Source: Jaltomata sinuosa (taxonomy: Eukaryota; Streptophyta; Magnoliopsida; Solanales; Solanaceae). From it: a DNA stretch of 64,000 nucleotides. Within the stretch, counting starts at the first letter, position 1. The number at the start of each line of letters is the position of its first letter. A program made the translations under genes and the position numbers. Location of the stretch: assembly GCA_003996215.1 (NCBI GenBank), contig QJPP01003108.1, positions 124,001-188,000 of the forward strand. Direction: 5' to 3'. A model generated the notes under the pieces. The model was not told the DNA's origin. It made no database searches and saw only the letters and a list, made by a program, of their open reading frames with translations. Shown piece by piece: positions 33,939 through 46,484 of this stretch.

Positions 33939-36900
33939 TGTAATGACCCTTCCGGTCATTTCCACGTATAATTTTTGAAGTCAAGCAAATCGACAAAAGA
34001 TATCGTAAGATCTTTAACAAATTTTTTGAACTTTGGGTCAAATGTATCAGGGCTTTTCTCTCAATATATAAAGAGTTAGAAGTCCCCCGAAATACCAAAT
34101 CGAAGGTCTACGAGTCTAGTTTCCAACGCACAAAACCTCACGTCCAACTGATCTCGGAGTAAAAAGTTATGACTGTTTTACCGCGGACTATCTGGCAGAA
34201 AATGGGTTGCGAACCGGGTCGAGAACCGGGTCGGGTTAAACTCGATTTAAGCCTCGACTTCATATTTTAAAATGCCATTTCAGTTCCGAAACAGTTATAA
34301 AAAATAAGGGAGGATCCCGAGAGAATTCTTGAGTATCAAAATCGTGCGTTGGCGAATTACGAGTCTAAACTTAAGAATTGTATTAGCATCGTGCGTGTGT
34401 TTAAAGATATTTTATTTAAAAGTTGAATTTGGTAAAAATTATATTAGTATTGCCTTTTCAAAATATTTTAAAGGTTTATGAAAAATATAATTGATACGAT
34501 ATAAGTGTATACGTATTTATTTTATAAAGTTTTTATACTCCATAATATTTTAACGGAGATAGTAAATTTAACTATGTTAAAATTTATTATTATAATATAG
34601 TAGTTTTTATTTGAAATGATTTTCTATTAATTATGGTATATTCAAAAAGCTATATTTATTTTACCACGAATTTATGCAATACCCGAATATTTATATAAAG
34701 GGATGGGGACTTTAAAAATAGTGACACCACAACTTCCACGTGGTGGATAGTAGTGGTGTTGTAGTATACGTGGCATGGGTGTTGCTAACAAATGCCACCA
34801 ACCTTTCTCACTATTATTTAATAGTTTACTACTAAGAATCCAATTACATGGAATCTTTGGTATGTATATATATAGCAGTATATTGGCTGCAAAGTGAGGT
34901 GACATATCTGCCAAACTTGGTATATATATTTTTCTAGCATAAAAGTCCCTTACTAAAATTCAATCCCTCACGTTATTGTTGTATTAAATTTCATTCAATT
35001 TGATTTCATTTCGGAGCGGTTCGGACTCGAAAATCATCGTTCTAGCATCTTGTCATCGGACGACAGGTAGGTTACGGTTTATTTTCCCTAGACTCCGTAT
35101 ATATAAAATAAAATTGTATTAATGGGCATCCTTGGGTTGGTTTATTAGGTTGGTACCACAGACCTTGACCGCTTTATTCATGTCCGCCTATTTTATTCCT
35201 CCGTTGCTTGTAGTATTTGCGATATATTTTATTTACCCTTGTGGTCCTGTGAGGCCTTGTTGACTCTGGAACATAGAAGGTGGGATTTTGGGAATGTCCG
35301 CGAGTCCCGGGCATAGAATTATCCTTCTAGGCTGGTTATGCTTGCTGAGTAGCTGTGGGCCTGTGCAGGGTCGATAGGTTGATTGTGAGCTGCTGGGCAG
35401 CTATTGTGTGTGATCATACCATTTCCATGCATATAAAGAGGTTTTATCCATGTTTTACTATGGTTTGGGCTTCGGGCCTACTGGCACTATTTTCTAAACC
35501 TTGCATGGCCCGGGGGGCCCATTTTTGATGGAAATGATTTGGAAATGGTTGATTCCACTTGTGAGATTTTTGGGCAAGAAAGTAAAATTATGTTTAAAAT
35601 CATCAGTTTTACGATTATCACTAGACTCGGCAGGGCCGGAGTACTAGTTGAGTTTTCTTACTACTTGAGATGATTTTTAGCCTCGGTTGGACCGAGCACC
35701 TGAGATGACTTTTTTACTGTTTAGACCCGGCGACGCCCGGGCACCCTTGGAGGGGTTTTTGAGATATTTTCCTACTATTTTTAGTCCTGGACAGGGTCTG
35801 GGCGTGCATATTCGAGACTGGGTCTCTATCTTGATATCGAGACTGGGTCTCTATCTTGATACATGTTCTGATACTGAGTTTTAGTATGGGGTCTGGGACC
35901 TCCATGGACCTTGCCATCCGGGCCAGGGGCTACGAGCTGCGTGTGCCGGTGGAGGGGTATACGGTGGAGTAGAGGTATACGGGCAGAGTCCTTCCATGGA
36001 ACCTACCTGCTGGGCCGGATCGGCACCGGAGGAGGTACATACAGAGATACCATTTCACTTGAGATCTTCATGCATCATATCATTCATTGTTTGAGGCTTC
36101 ACCCTTGTTTGTTGTTTGTTGATTGTACGCTCCGGTAGTATGGGATGCCGGAGGGTTTGTTTTCACTTGTTTGTGTTCCTCGGTTGTATGGGCGGCCGGG
36201 GGACTGTAGGTAGACTTTTGCTTTTCACTTGCAGAATTGTTCTCTATTATGGATAAGTATGAGATTGGTATGATTAGTTGAGTTTGATTCATGTCTCTGA
36301 GCATGCCTATTATTACTCTTTCTCTCTTCTTCTTACACTTGAGGTTACCGGTATACCGTCCATTTCGTAAACTTATTTTATATACACTGTTATGCAAGGA
36401 TCCCAGGTGCGTCGTTTCTTACTTTCACCTGTGCCTATGATGTGTATATTCTGCTTACTAGCCTCACATGTGGTTCTGTTGATTTCCCTCTGGGCTAGTT
36501 CATGTGTACCTTTCGTTGATTTTTGTGACTATTTGCTTCTATTCTGTCTATTACTGCGCTTTTATCTTATATGTGCCCAGTCGGCCTATGATACCTACTG
36601 GGTACCTTATGCTTCGCATTTGGTGCTCACCCCTACCCCCTGCATCTTTGGGTGCAGATCCTAGCGTGGGCCATCGCCGTTAGACCGTTGTAATTCGTGC
36701 TTGGAGATCTGTTGGAGACTACTTCAGGCTGAGGGTGAGCTCTTGGCGATCAGAGCTTAGCTTTAGTTTATCTTTTGCTTTATGTACTCTATTACCATTC
36801 AGAGACATCTGTATATATTCTTTTGGATAGTTTTCACTCCATGTATGTAGTTTTGGCTCTGTACTATGATACCAGGTCTTGGGGTTTGGTTTAGTTTCCG

Positions 36901-37064
36901 CATATGTGTATATTTATATCCATGTTATCTATTTTATTCGTCTTGTTTCCTTATTTGCTAGATAGTAGCCCATTACTAACTGTTCTGGGCTACGGGGATT
37001 GGTTCACCTACCGGAGGTTGTAGGTGCCATCATGCCATCATGACCGAGAAATCGGGTCGTGACA
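33939..37064 (+). mobile_element. Solo LTR of the E1 group nested in E4
   Basis: A 3.1-kb LTR from TGTAATGACCC to GGTCGTGACA with no internal region, flanked by GTTTG (33934-33938) and GTTTA (37065-37069). The E4 LTR continues directly after it, so this is a solo LTR made by LTR-LTR recombination. It carries a 24-25 bp tandem duplication of GACTGGGTCTCTATCTTGAT at 35813-35861 and a short duplication of GCCATCAT near the end. TATATATATA at 34866-34875, G-box at 34737, donor-like site at 35061-35072. Confidence 0.92.
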
Positions 37065-39914
37065 GTTTACGAGCCTAAATTTGAGAATTTTATTAATATC
37101 GCGCGTATTTGAAAATATTTGATTTAAAAGTTATATTTTTATTGCCTTCCTAAAATATTTTAAAGGGTTATGAAAAATACTTTTGTTATGATATATTTGT
37201 GTATGCATTTATTTTATAAGAGTTTTCTAAATTATTAATATTTTAACGGAGATAGTAAACTTAGTTATGTTGAATATTATTATTATAATATAGTAAGTTT
37301 TATTTGAAATAATTTTCTATTAATTATGATATTTTTGAAAAATTATATTTATTTTACCACGAACCTATGAAATGACTGAGTATATACATAATCGGATTAA
37401 CTTAATTTTTGGGTGTGCCACCTCTACATCCCATGGAAGTAGAGAGAATGGACAACACATAATGCATGTAGTTCGTTGCACTTAGAGGATTGGGTAGTTA
37501 ATGATATCACTTTGGGGGCATGTAATACATTTATTCATATATATGCCTACTACAACAATGTTCATTTCCCTTTTTACAAAAAGTAAGCTAAGTGCTCCAT
37601 TTTGTTGCTCACGGCTTAAGAGCCTATTCAACTAGTATTGTTTTCAAGTAGCTAGCTGCATATATTTTTAATTTACACTAGATGGAATCTTGCGGGAAAA
37701 AATAATAATATTTTAAATGAATTATTTGATCATCGGGAGGAAATTGATTATCTATGTTAAGTTATTCAAGCCTAAATTTGAGTTTGATTTCTTTTCGGAG
37801 CTTCTCGGAGCGGTTCAAGCTTGGACATCGTTGTTCTAGCAGCTTGTCATCGAACGACAGGTAGGTTACAGTCTAAATCCTCCAGACTCCGCATATATAG
37901 GACAAAATTGTATTAATGGGCATCCTTGAGTTGGGTTTATTAGGTTGGTACCACAGACCTTGACCGCTTTATTCATGTCCACTTTTGTTCCTCCGATGCT
38001 TGTAGTACTTGCCGATACGTTTTATTTACCCTTGTGGTCCTGTGAGGACTTGTTGACTCTGGAACATAGAAGGTGGGTTATTGGAAATGTACGTGAGTCC
38101 CGGACATAGAAATATCCTTCTAGGCTGGTTATGCTTACTAAGTAGCTGTGGGCCTATACAGGGCCGATAAGTTGATTGTGAGCTGCTGGGCGGCTATTTG
38201 TGTTGATCATTCATTTCCATGCATATAAAGAGGAATTATCCATGTTGTACTACGGTTTTGGTTTCGGGCCTACTGAAATTGTTTTCTAAGCTTTGCATGG
38301 CCCCGGGGGCCCGTTTTTGATAGAAATTAAACTAAAAATGGTTTGATTTAATTTATGAATCTTCTTGGGGTAAAAGAAGGATAATTTATGATTTCTATCA
38401 CCAGTTTTACTATTAATACTAGACTCGGCAGGTCTCGGGTACTAGTTGAGTTTCTTACTAAACCGGGATGATTTTAGTCTCAGTCGGACCAAGCATCTGT
38501 GATGACTTTCTACTGCTTAGACCCGGTTATGCTCGGGCACCCTTGGAGGGGTTTTTGAGATATTTTCCCACTACTTAAGTCCTGGACAGGGTCTGGGCAT
38601 GCATATTCGATACTGAGTCTCCATCTTGAACCCAGACTTGCTTCTGGATGACATGTCTTGATACTGAGTTTTAGTATGGGGTTCGGGACCTCCATGGACC
38701 TTGTCGTCCAGGCCTGGGGCTTTGAGCTGCGTGTGCCGGAGGGAGGGTATACAGCGGAGCAGAGGTATACGGGCAGTGTCCTTCTATGGAACCTACCTGC
38801 TGGGACCAATCGGCACCGGAGAAGGTACATACAGAGTTTCTATCCCAACCTGAGGTTATCATGCATCATATCATCCAGTGTTTGAGGTTCCACCCTTTTT
38901 TGTTGTTTGTTGATTGTATGCTCTGGTAGTATGGGATGCCAGAGGGTTTGTTTTCACTTTATTACGTTCCTTGGTTGTTTGGGCGGCTGAGGGACTGTAG
39001 GTAGACTTTTGTTACTTTATCGTGATACTATCCCCTGTCACGATTATGATTTTCAGATATTACTACAACATTGTTAGTTCTGGTTTTGATATTGATATGA
39101 TTAGTTTGGTTATTGATTCCTGTTTTTCGAGCATGTCTATCTTTACTCTTCTCTCCCATCCCTTATACTTGAGGTTAGCGGTATGTCATCCACTTCTTAA
39201 GCCTATTATGTATATATTGTTATTGTGAGGGTCCCAAGTGCATCATTTCTTACTTTCACTTGTGCCTGTTATGTATATATTCTACTTGCTAGCCATACAT
39301 GATGTTTTTGTTGTCTTTTTGCTGTCTTAGTTCCTGTGTACCTTTTTCATTGATTTATGTGACTACTTGCTTCTATTCTGTATGTTACTACGCTTTTATC
39401 ATATATGTGCCCGGTCGGCCTATGATACCTACTGGGTACCTTATGCTTCAGATTAGGTGCTTATACTACACTGCATCTTCTGATGCAGATCCTAGCGTGG
39501 TCTATCGCTGCTAGATCATTGTGATTCATGCTCAAAGATCTTTTCGGGACTACTTCAAACTGAGGGTTAGCTCTCGACGACCAGAGCTTAGCTTTAGTTT
39601 ATCTTTTTCTTTATATACTCTATTGCCATTAGGAGACATCTGTATATATTATTTTGGATTGTTTCTACTCCTTATATATAGTTCTGGCTCTATACTATGA
39701 TACCAGATTTTGAGGATTGGTTTATCTTTTGCATATGTGTATATATTCCTGTTATCTATCTTTTCATCTTGTTCCTTTGATTCCGCTCGATTATATCATT
39801 TCTTCTGCTTAACTGTTAGCTAGTAGACCATTACTAACCGTTTCGGGCTACGAAGATTGTTTTGCCTATTAGGAGTTGTAGGTGCTATCATAACCGAGAA
39901 ATTGGGTCATGACA
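37065..39914 (+). repeat. E4 5' LTR, second part
   Basis: Continues the E4 LTR to ATTGGGTCATGACA, four bases before the primer site. Donor-like GACAGGTAGGT is at 37856-37866. It retains about 860 bases (about 38500-39360) that are missing from the 3' LTR. Confidence 0.9.
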
Positions 39915-39917
39915 TCT

Positions 39918-39929
39918 TGGTATCAGAGC
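39918..39929 (+). other. E4 primer binding site (tRNA-iMet)
   Basis: TGGTATCAGAGC followed by CTAGG, four bases after the 5' LTR. Confidence 0.93.
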
Positions 39930-41529
39930 CTAGGTTCACCGGTGTCATTGGTATAGGAGCCAATGTCTAGTAGAGTCCTGTGGATTTGGGCGGAGATGTT
40001 TGTACTCAATCTTCAGGAGGCTACAATGGCATCTTAGGAAATACTACTCTCTTACTGTCTCTATATCGTGCGTCTTATCCTTGATGTTTTCCTGAAATCT
40101 CCCTTATTCTAGTTCATTCTCCTACGGATGGTTCGTATGAGAGTAGTTTATGAGACTTATTCAGGGTTTTATGACCGTATCTGAGTACGAGACCCACTTC
40201 CACCAGGTTGCTCCATTTAGGGCTATGATCATGCCTATAGAGCCTGATAGAGTTTGTAGGTTAGTTTGGGGGTTGCGGAAAAAGCTTAGGCAGCCACCTG
40301 AGATATTAGTTATTGGTGGTTAATCATTTCAGGCAATCATAGATTATGCCAATACCATGGAGGATTTGCACCATCATGATCCCGGGGCTAGGGATAAGAG
40401 GTCCCGTCACTAGGGCAACTACAGTGGTTCCCGTCATAGTTGTAGAGGTTCAAGCTAGTGGGGTTGAGGTTATCAGCCACAACAGCACTAGGTTCAGTCT
40501 AGTCGACTAGTTCAGGCTTCGCCTTAAGGTTTCTGGTAGCTCTCAGTTTTATTAGGGATAGAGTAGCCAGCAGGGTTATAGTGGTCAAACTCCAAGAGGT
40601 TCAGTTTTTGAGGTATCAGGCCGTGGTGGCCACACCAGTTGTGCTAGTTTATCTCGACAATATAGGCCATTAGGGGTTTTCTATGAGTGCAGAGTTATTG
40701 GGCACTTTGCTAGAGATTGACCCAAGCGGGGAATAGTTCAGCCAGCCGCTCAGCCGGCTCAACTTATTCATGCAGTCCAGCCACCGGTTAGAGGAGGTGG
40801 TGGTCAGGCTAGAGGTGGTGTGCAGCATGGTAGGACAGGTGGTAGGGATGGTGGTCGGTCAAGTGGTGGTCGTTGTCAGTTTTATACGGTCCTTGGGAGA
40901 TCAGAGGCAGAGGCCTCAGATGTTGTGGTCCCAGGTACAATTTTAGTATGCCATCGATCAACATATGCTTTATTTGATCCTGGATCCACTTGCTCATATA
41001 TTTTTGCCTACTATTTATCTTGCTTGGGTTGACTAGTAAGTCGTTATCTATACCTGTATCTGTTTTGACCCCGGTAGGTGATTCTTTAGCAGTGGATCTG
41101 GTTGTGAGATCCTGTATGATATCTGTTGGTGATTTGGAGACTTGGGGTGATTTGATGATCCTTGATATGCTAGATTTTGATGTGATACTGGGCATAGACT
41201 AGTTATCCCCTCACCGTGTGGTTTTGGATTGTTATGCAAAAACCGTTACCATAGTCGTGCCCGGTGTATCCCTAGTTGTGTGGCAGGGTTCTATTAACCA
41301 TGCACTGTCTGGGATCATCTCTTTTCTTTGAGATAGGAAGTTGATCTCCCATGGGTTGTTAGATTATCTAGCATATGTTGAGATGCTAGTGCTGACCCTT
41401 CGTCTCCTGTGTCTGTTCCTATGGTTAAAGACTTCCTAGATGTGTTTTCTACCATCCTGCTAGGCCTTTTACCAGAGAGAAATATCAGCTTTGCTATTGA
41501 GTTAGAGCCAGGTACAAGGCCCATTTCTA

Positions 41530-42640
41530 TTTCTCCTTAGCGTATGGATCCATCTGAGTTGAGAGAACTTAAGGAGTAGCTCCAGGATTTGTTAGCTAAG
41601 GGATTTATTAGGCCGAGTGTAACACCTTGGGGTGCTCCTGTTTTGTTTGTAAAGAAGAATGATGGGTCAATATAGATGTGTATTGATTATCGGCAGTTGA
41701 ATAGGGTGACTGTAAGGAATGGGTATCTGATGCCATGCATAGATGATTTGCTTGATCAACTTTAGGGTTTGGCCATGTTTAAAAAGATAGATTTGAGGTC
41801 AGTATACCACCAGTTGAGGGTTAGTGTGGAGGAAATCCCTAAGACAGCATTCAGGACAAGTTATGGACACTATGAGTTCCTGGTGATGTATTTTGGGTTG
41901 ACTAATGCCCCCGCAACTTTTATGAACTTGATGCATAGGGTGCTTGGGTCATATTTGGACTTATTTGTGATATTTTTCATAGATAACATCTTAGTATATT
42001 CGCGGAGTAGAGATGAGCATGAGCAGCACTTGAGGATTATACTTCAGACTTTGAGAGATTATGAACTTTATGCCAAGTTCTCAAAGTGCGAGTTTTTACT
42101 TGAGTCAGTTTTTTTGTAGGACACGTGGTGTCTAATGATAGAATTTCGACTAGATCCGAGTATGATTTCAGCAGTTTGTGATTGGCCTAGACCTACTACT
42201 CCTACTGAGGTTTGCAGCTTTGTTGGGCTAGCCGGGTACTACAGATGGTTCGTAGAGGGTTTTCCCTCCATAGCAGCACCATTGACTAGGCTGACTAGGA
42301 AGGATGTCCCATTTTAGTAGTCGGATCAGTTCAAGGATAGCTTTCAGAGGCTTATGGCCTTGTTGACTTCAGCTCTAGTGTTGACTTTACCAGTTGAGGG
42401 TCAGAGTTTCTCGGTATATTGTGATGCTTCAGAGGTTGGTCTGGGTTATGTATTGATGTAGCAAGGTCGTGTGATAGCATATGCATCGAGACAGCTGAAG
42501 GTTCAAAAGCGCAACTACGTCACTCATGACTTAGAGTTGGCATCGGTAGTCTTCGTCCTTATGATTTGGAGGCATTACCTATATGGAGTTCACTGTGAGA
42601 TCTTCAATAATCACCGTAGTCTTTAGTACATCACGAGTCA
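41530..42640 (+). pseudogene. E4 reverse transcriptase and RNase H
   Basis: The open segment 41769-42119 has FKKIDLRSVYHQLRVSV, FLVMYFGLTNAPATFMN and FFIDNILVYSRS, where the catalytic IDD appears as IDN. The connection SFVGLAGYYRWFVEGFPS lies at about 42210-42265. RNase H is recognisable from EGQSFSVYCDAS (about 42400) onward but contains stops. Confidence 0.88.
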
Positions 42641-43052
42641 GCGAGAGCTGAACTCGAGGCAGAGGAGATAGATTAAGCTACTGAAGTACTATGACTTTAC
42701 TATTTTGTATCATCTGGGCAAAGTAGATGTGGTAGCAGAGTCCTTGAGCCAGAAGGCGGTGAGTATGGGCAGCGTAGCTTCACTTTCAGTTTAAGAGTGA
42801 CCGTTGGCCTTGGACATCCAGTCCTTGGCTAACCGTCTGGTTATGCTTGACTTGTTAGATCCTACCAGAGTTCTCACTTGTGTCAAGGTTCGTTCTACTT
42901 TGATTGATCAGATTTAGAGCCGTCAGTTTAAGGATCCGCGGTTATGTGACCTTTCTTATCAGGTTGTACAGGGTGAGGCCAGTCGGGCTACTCTAGATTC
43001 AGATGGGGTTCTGAGGTTTGATAACCGCCTTTGTGTTCCGAGGGTTGGTGAT

Positions 43053-44102
43053 TTGATTCAGTTGATTTTTCGTGAGGCACATTGCTGTAGGTATTACATC
43101 CATCCTGACACAACAAAAATGTACAGATATTTGAGGCATCCTTACTGGTGGAGTGGTATGAAGTGCGACATATCGGAGTTTGCATCTCGGTGCTTGAACT
43201 ATCAGCAGGTGATGTTCGAGCACATAAGACCTGGTGGTTTGATGCAACGACTTCCCATTCCTGAGTAGAAGTGGGAAGGGATTACTATGGATTTCATAGT
43301 TGGTTTGCCACGCACTTCCAGGAGTTTTGACTCCATTTGGGTGATTGTTGATCGGCTAACTAAGTCAGCACACTTCTTGCCGGTTCAGACTACTTATAGT
43401 GCACATAGGTTAGCTCAGATTTACCTTCGGCAGGTTATTCGGTTGCACGGAATCCCAGCTTCTATCATTTTAGACCGTGACACTTAGTTCATATCTCAGT
43501 TCTGGAGGGCTATTCAGCGAGATTTGGGTACAGAGGTTTAGCTTAGTACTACTTTCAACCCTCAGACAGATGGCCAGTCCGAGAGGACTATTCATATCCT
43601 GGAGGACATGCTTCAGGCCTATGTTCTTGACTTTGGAGGTACTTGGGATCAGTTTGGGCCTTTGGCAGAGTTTGCCTATAACAATAGTTTTCATTCGAAT
43701 ATTCGCATGGCACCTTTCGAGGCTTTGTATGGTAGGCGTTGCAGATCGCCGGTTGGTTGGTTTGATGGTTTCGAGTCTAGGCCACAAAGTACACTTTTGC
43801 TTTAAGATTCCTTAGACCGAGTCCAAGTGATTCAGGAAAGACTTCGGGCAGCTTAGAGCAGGCAGAAGAGTTATATTGATCGTACGCTTTGTGCCTTGGA
43901 GTTTAGTGTTGGTGACTTGGTGTTTCTCCATGTATCGCCCATGAAGGGCGTGGTAATATTTGTTAGGCGGGGCAAGCTTAGCCCCAGGTATATTGGGCCG
44001 TTTGAGATTTTCCAGAGAGTTGGTAGTGTTGCCTATCAGTTAGCCTTGCCTTCAATGTTTTCAGCTATACATCTCGCATTTTATGTTTTGATGTTGCATT
44101 AG
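43053..44102 (+). pseudogene. E4 integrase
   Basis: HPDTTKMYRYLRHPYWWSGM and ASRCLNYQQV (HHCC, last Cys replaced), MDFIVGLPRTSRSFDSIWVI, ASIILDRDT then TAG, TDGQSERTIHILEDML and the C-terminal GPFEIFQRVGSVAYQLALP block (43896-44102). Catalytic Asp and Glu motifs are visible but in a broken frame. Confidence 0.88.
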
Positions 44103-44147
44103 TATGTTCCAGACGAGTCTCATGTATTGCATTGGGATTAAGTTCAG

Positions 44148-44375
44148 TTGGATGAGAGTTTGTCCTTTGTTGAGGAGTCGATTGTCATACTAGCTAGAGA
44201 TGTTAGGAGGTTGAGATCTAGGGAGATTTCGGTTGTGAAAGTTCAGTGGAAGCATCATCCGGTCGATGAGGCTACCTGGGAGATCGAGAGAGGTGTGAGG
44301 GCTCAGTATCCACAGTTGTTTGAGCTTTCAGGTACTTCCTTGTCCTTGACTTTTGAGGACGAAAGTCCTTTTTAG
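44148..44375 (+). pseudogene. E4 chromodomain
   Basis: EESIVILARDVRRLRSREIS, VVKVQWKHHPVDEATWEI and RAQYPQLF: an open 75-residue segment aligning with the E1 chromodomain at 11440-11649. Confidence 0.87.
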
Positions 44376-44385
44376 TAGTGGATGA

Positions 44386-46484
44386 TGTAATGACCCTTCT
44401 GGTCATTCCCGCGTTTACGCTTTCCTTGTGTCGTAGGAGCTGAGTATCTAAACCGTGCGATAGTGATTCACAATCATGTGACCTTAACCTTCGTCTCATA
44501 TCTAAGGCTTGTGAGCGTAAATTTGAGAAATTTATTAACATCGCACGTATTTGAAAATATTTGATTTAAAAAGTTATATTTTTATTGCCTTCCTAAAATA
44601 TTTTAAGGGTTTATGAAAAATACTTTTGTTATGATATATTTGTGTATGCATTTATTTTATAAGAGTTTTATAAATTATTAATATTTTAATGGAGATAGTA
44701 AACTTAGTTATGTTGAAAATTATTATTATAATATAGTAGGTTTTATTTGAAATAATTTTCTATTAATAATGATATATTAAAAAAATTAAATTTATTTTAT
44801 CACGAACCTATGCAATACCCGAGTATATATATAATCGGATGAACTTAATTTTTGGGTGTGCCACCTCTACTTCCACGTAGAAGTAGAGAGAATGGACAAC
44901 ACATAATGCATGTAGTTCGTTGCACTTAGAGGATTGGGTAGTTAATGATATCACTTTGGGGGCATGTAATACATTTATTCATATATATGCCTACTACAAC
45001 AATGTTCATTTCCCTTTTTACAAAAAGTAAGCTAAGTGCTCCATTTTGTTGCTCACGGCTTAAGAGCCTATTCAACTAGTATTGTTTTCAAGTAGCTAGG
45101 TGCACATATTTTTAATTTACGCTAGATGGAATCTTGCGGGAAAAAAATAATATTTTAAATGACTTATTTGATCATCGGGAAGAAATCGATTATCTATGTT
45201 AAGTTATTCAAGCCTAAATTCGAGTTTGATTTTGTTTCGGAGTGGTTCGAGCTTGGACATTATCGTCCTAGTAACATTTCATCGGACTACATGTAGGTTA
45301 CAGTCTAACTCCTATAGACTACGCATATATAGGATAAAATTGTATTAATGGGCATCCTTGGGTTGGGTTTATTAGGTTGGTACCAAATACTTTGACCGCA
45401 TTATTCATGTCCACTTTTGTTCCTCCGATGCTTGTAGTACTTGCCGATATGTTTTATTTACCCTTGTGGTCCTTTGAGGCCTTGTTTATTCTGGAACCTA
45501 AAAGGTGGGCTATTGGAAATGTTCGCGAGTCCTGAACATAAAAATATCCTTCTAGGTGGTTATGCTTGCTGAGTAGTTGTGGGCCTGTGCAGGGCTGATA
45601 GGTTGATTGTGAGCTGTTGGGTGGCTATTTGTGTTGATCATTCATTTCCATGCATAAAAAGAGGATTTAACGATGTTTTACTATGATTTTGACTTTGAAC
45701 TTACTGGAATTGTTTTCTAAATCTTGCATGGCCCCGGGGGCCTGTTTTCGATAGGAAATGAACTGAAAATAGTTTGATTTAACTTATGAATCTTCTTGGG
45801 TTAAAGAAGGATAAATTATGATCTCTATTATCAGTTTTACTATTAACGCTAGACTCGGTAGGGCCGGGGTACTAGTTGAGTTTTTTACTAAACCGAGATG
45901 ATTTTAGTCTCGGTCGGACCGAGCATCTGAGATGACTACTTGCTTTTATTCTGTCTGTTACTATGCTTTTATCTTATATGTGCGGCCTATGATACCTACT
46001 GGGTACCTGATGCTTCGTATTTAGTTCTCATACTACACTCTGCATCTTCTAGTGCAGATCCTAGTATGGGCCATCGCCGCTAGATCATTATGATTCGTGT
46101 TCGGAGATCTTTTGGGGACTACTTCAGACTAAGGGTGAGCTCTTGGCGACTGAAGCTTAGCTTTAGTTTATCTTTTGCTTTATGTACTCTATTACCATTC
46201 GGAGACATCTGTATATATTGTTTTGGATCGTTTGTACTCCTTATATGTAGTGTTGGCTCCATACTATGTTACTAGGTTTTGGGGTTTAGTTTAGCTTCCG
46301 CATATGTGTATATATTCCTATTATCTATCTTTTCATCTTGTTCCTTTTCTTCCGCTCGATTATATCATTTCTTCTTCTTAACTATTAGCTAGTAGCTCAT
46401 TACTAACCATTCTGGGCTACGGAGGTTGGTTTGCCTATTGGGGGGTTGTAGGTGCCATTATGACTAAGAAATTAGGTCCTGACA
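44386..46484 (+). repeat. E4 3' LTR with internal deletion
   Basis: From TGTAATGACCC to GGTCCTGACA; about 2.1 kb against about 3.0 kb for the 5' LTR. The sequence jumps at about 45937 from the segment matching 38500 to that matching 39360, with a short TGACT word at both points, an illegitimate-recombination-type deletion. The G-box is mutated to CACGTA (about 44873). Confidence 0.9.

Larger units (their letters stand above)
40128..44375 (+). pseudogene. E4 gag-pol, internally deleted and inactivated
   Basis: It starts MVRMR like E1, then jumps at about 40143 into the gag core just before TVSEYETHFHQ, so about 750 bases of gag present in E1 (about 6668-7420) are absent. The knuckle keeps C..GHFARD but has lost its first Cys and ends in TGA in place of the last Cys (about 40675-40720). 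Protease FDPGSTCSY (about 40975), RT, RNase H, integrase and chromodomain follow, with many stops such as TAG for Trp and Gln. TAG at 44373-44375 lies 10 bases before the 3' LTR, as in E1. Confidence 0.9.
33813..46484 (+). mobile_element. E4: gypsy chromovirus, plus strand, in E5 LTR
   Basis: Perfect 5-bp duplication GAAGT at 33808-33812 and 46485-46489. 5' LTR 33813-33938 plus 37065-39914 (split by a solo LTR), primer site 39918-39929, gag-pol 40128-44375, 3' LTR 44386-46484. Its coding region is homologous to E1 throughout but more decayed, and it has lost most of gag. Confidence 0.94.

Noticed and set aside
40809..41195. 128-residue minus ORF at 40809-41195, antisense to E4
   Set aside because: It is the antisense of the protease region, with no domain; the plus strand reads as FDPGSTCSY and related motifs.
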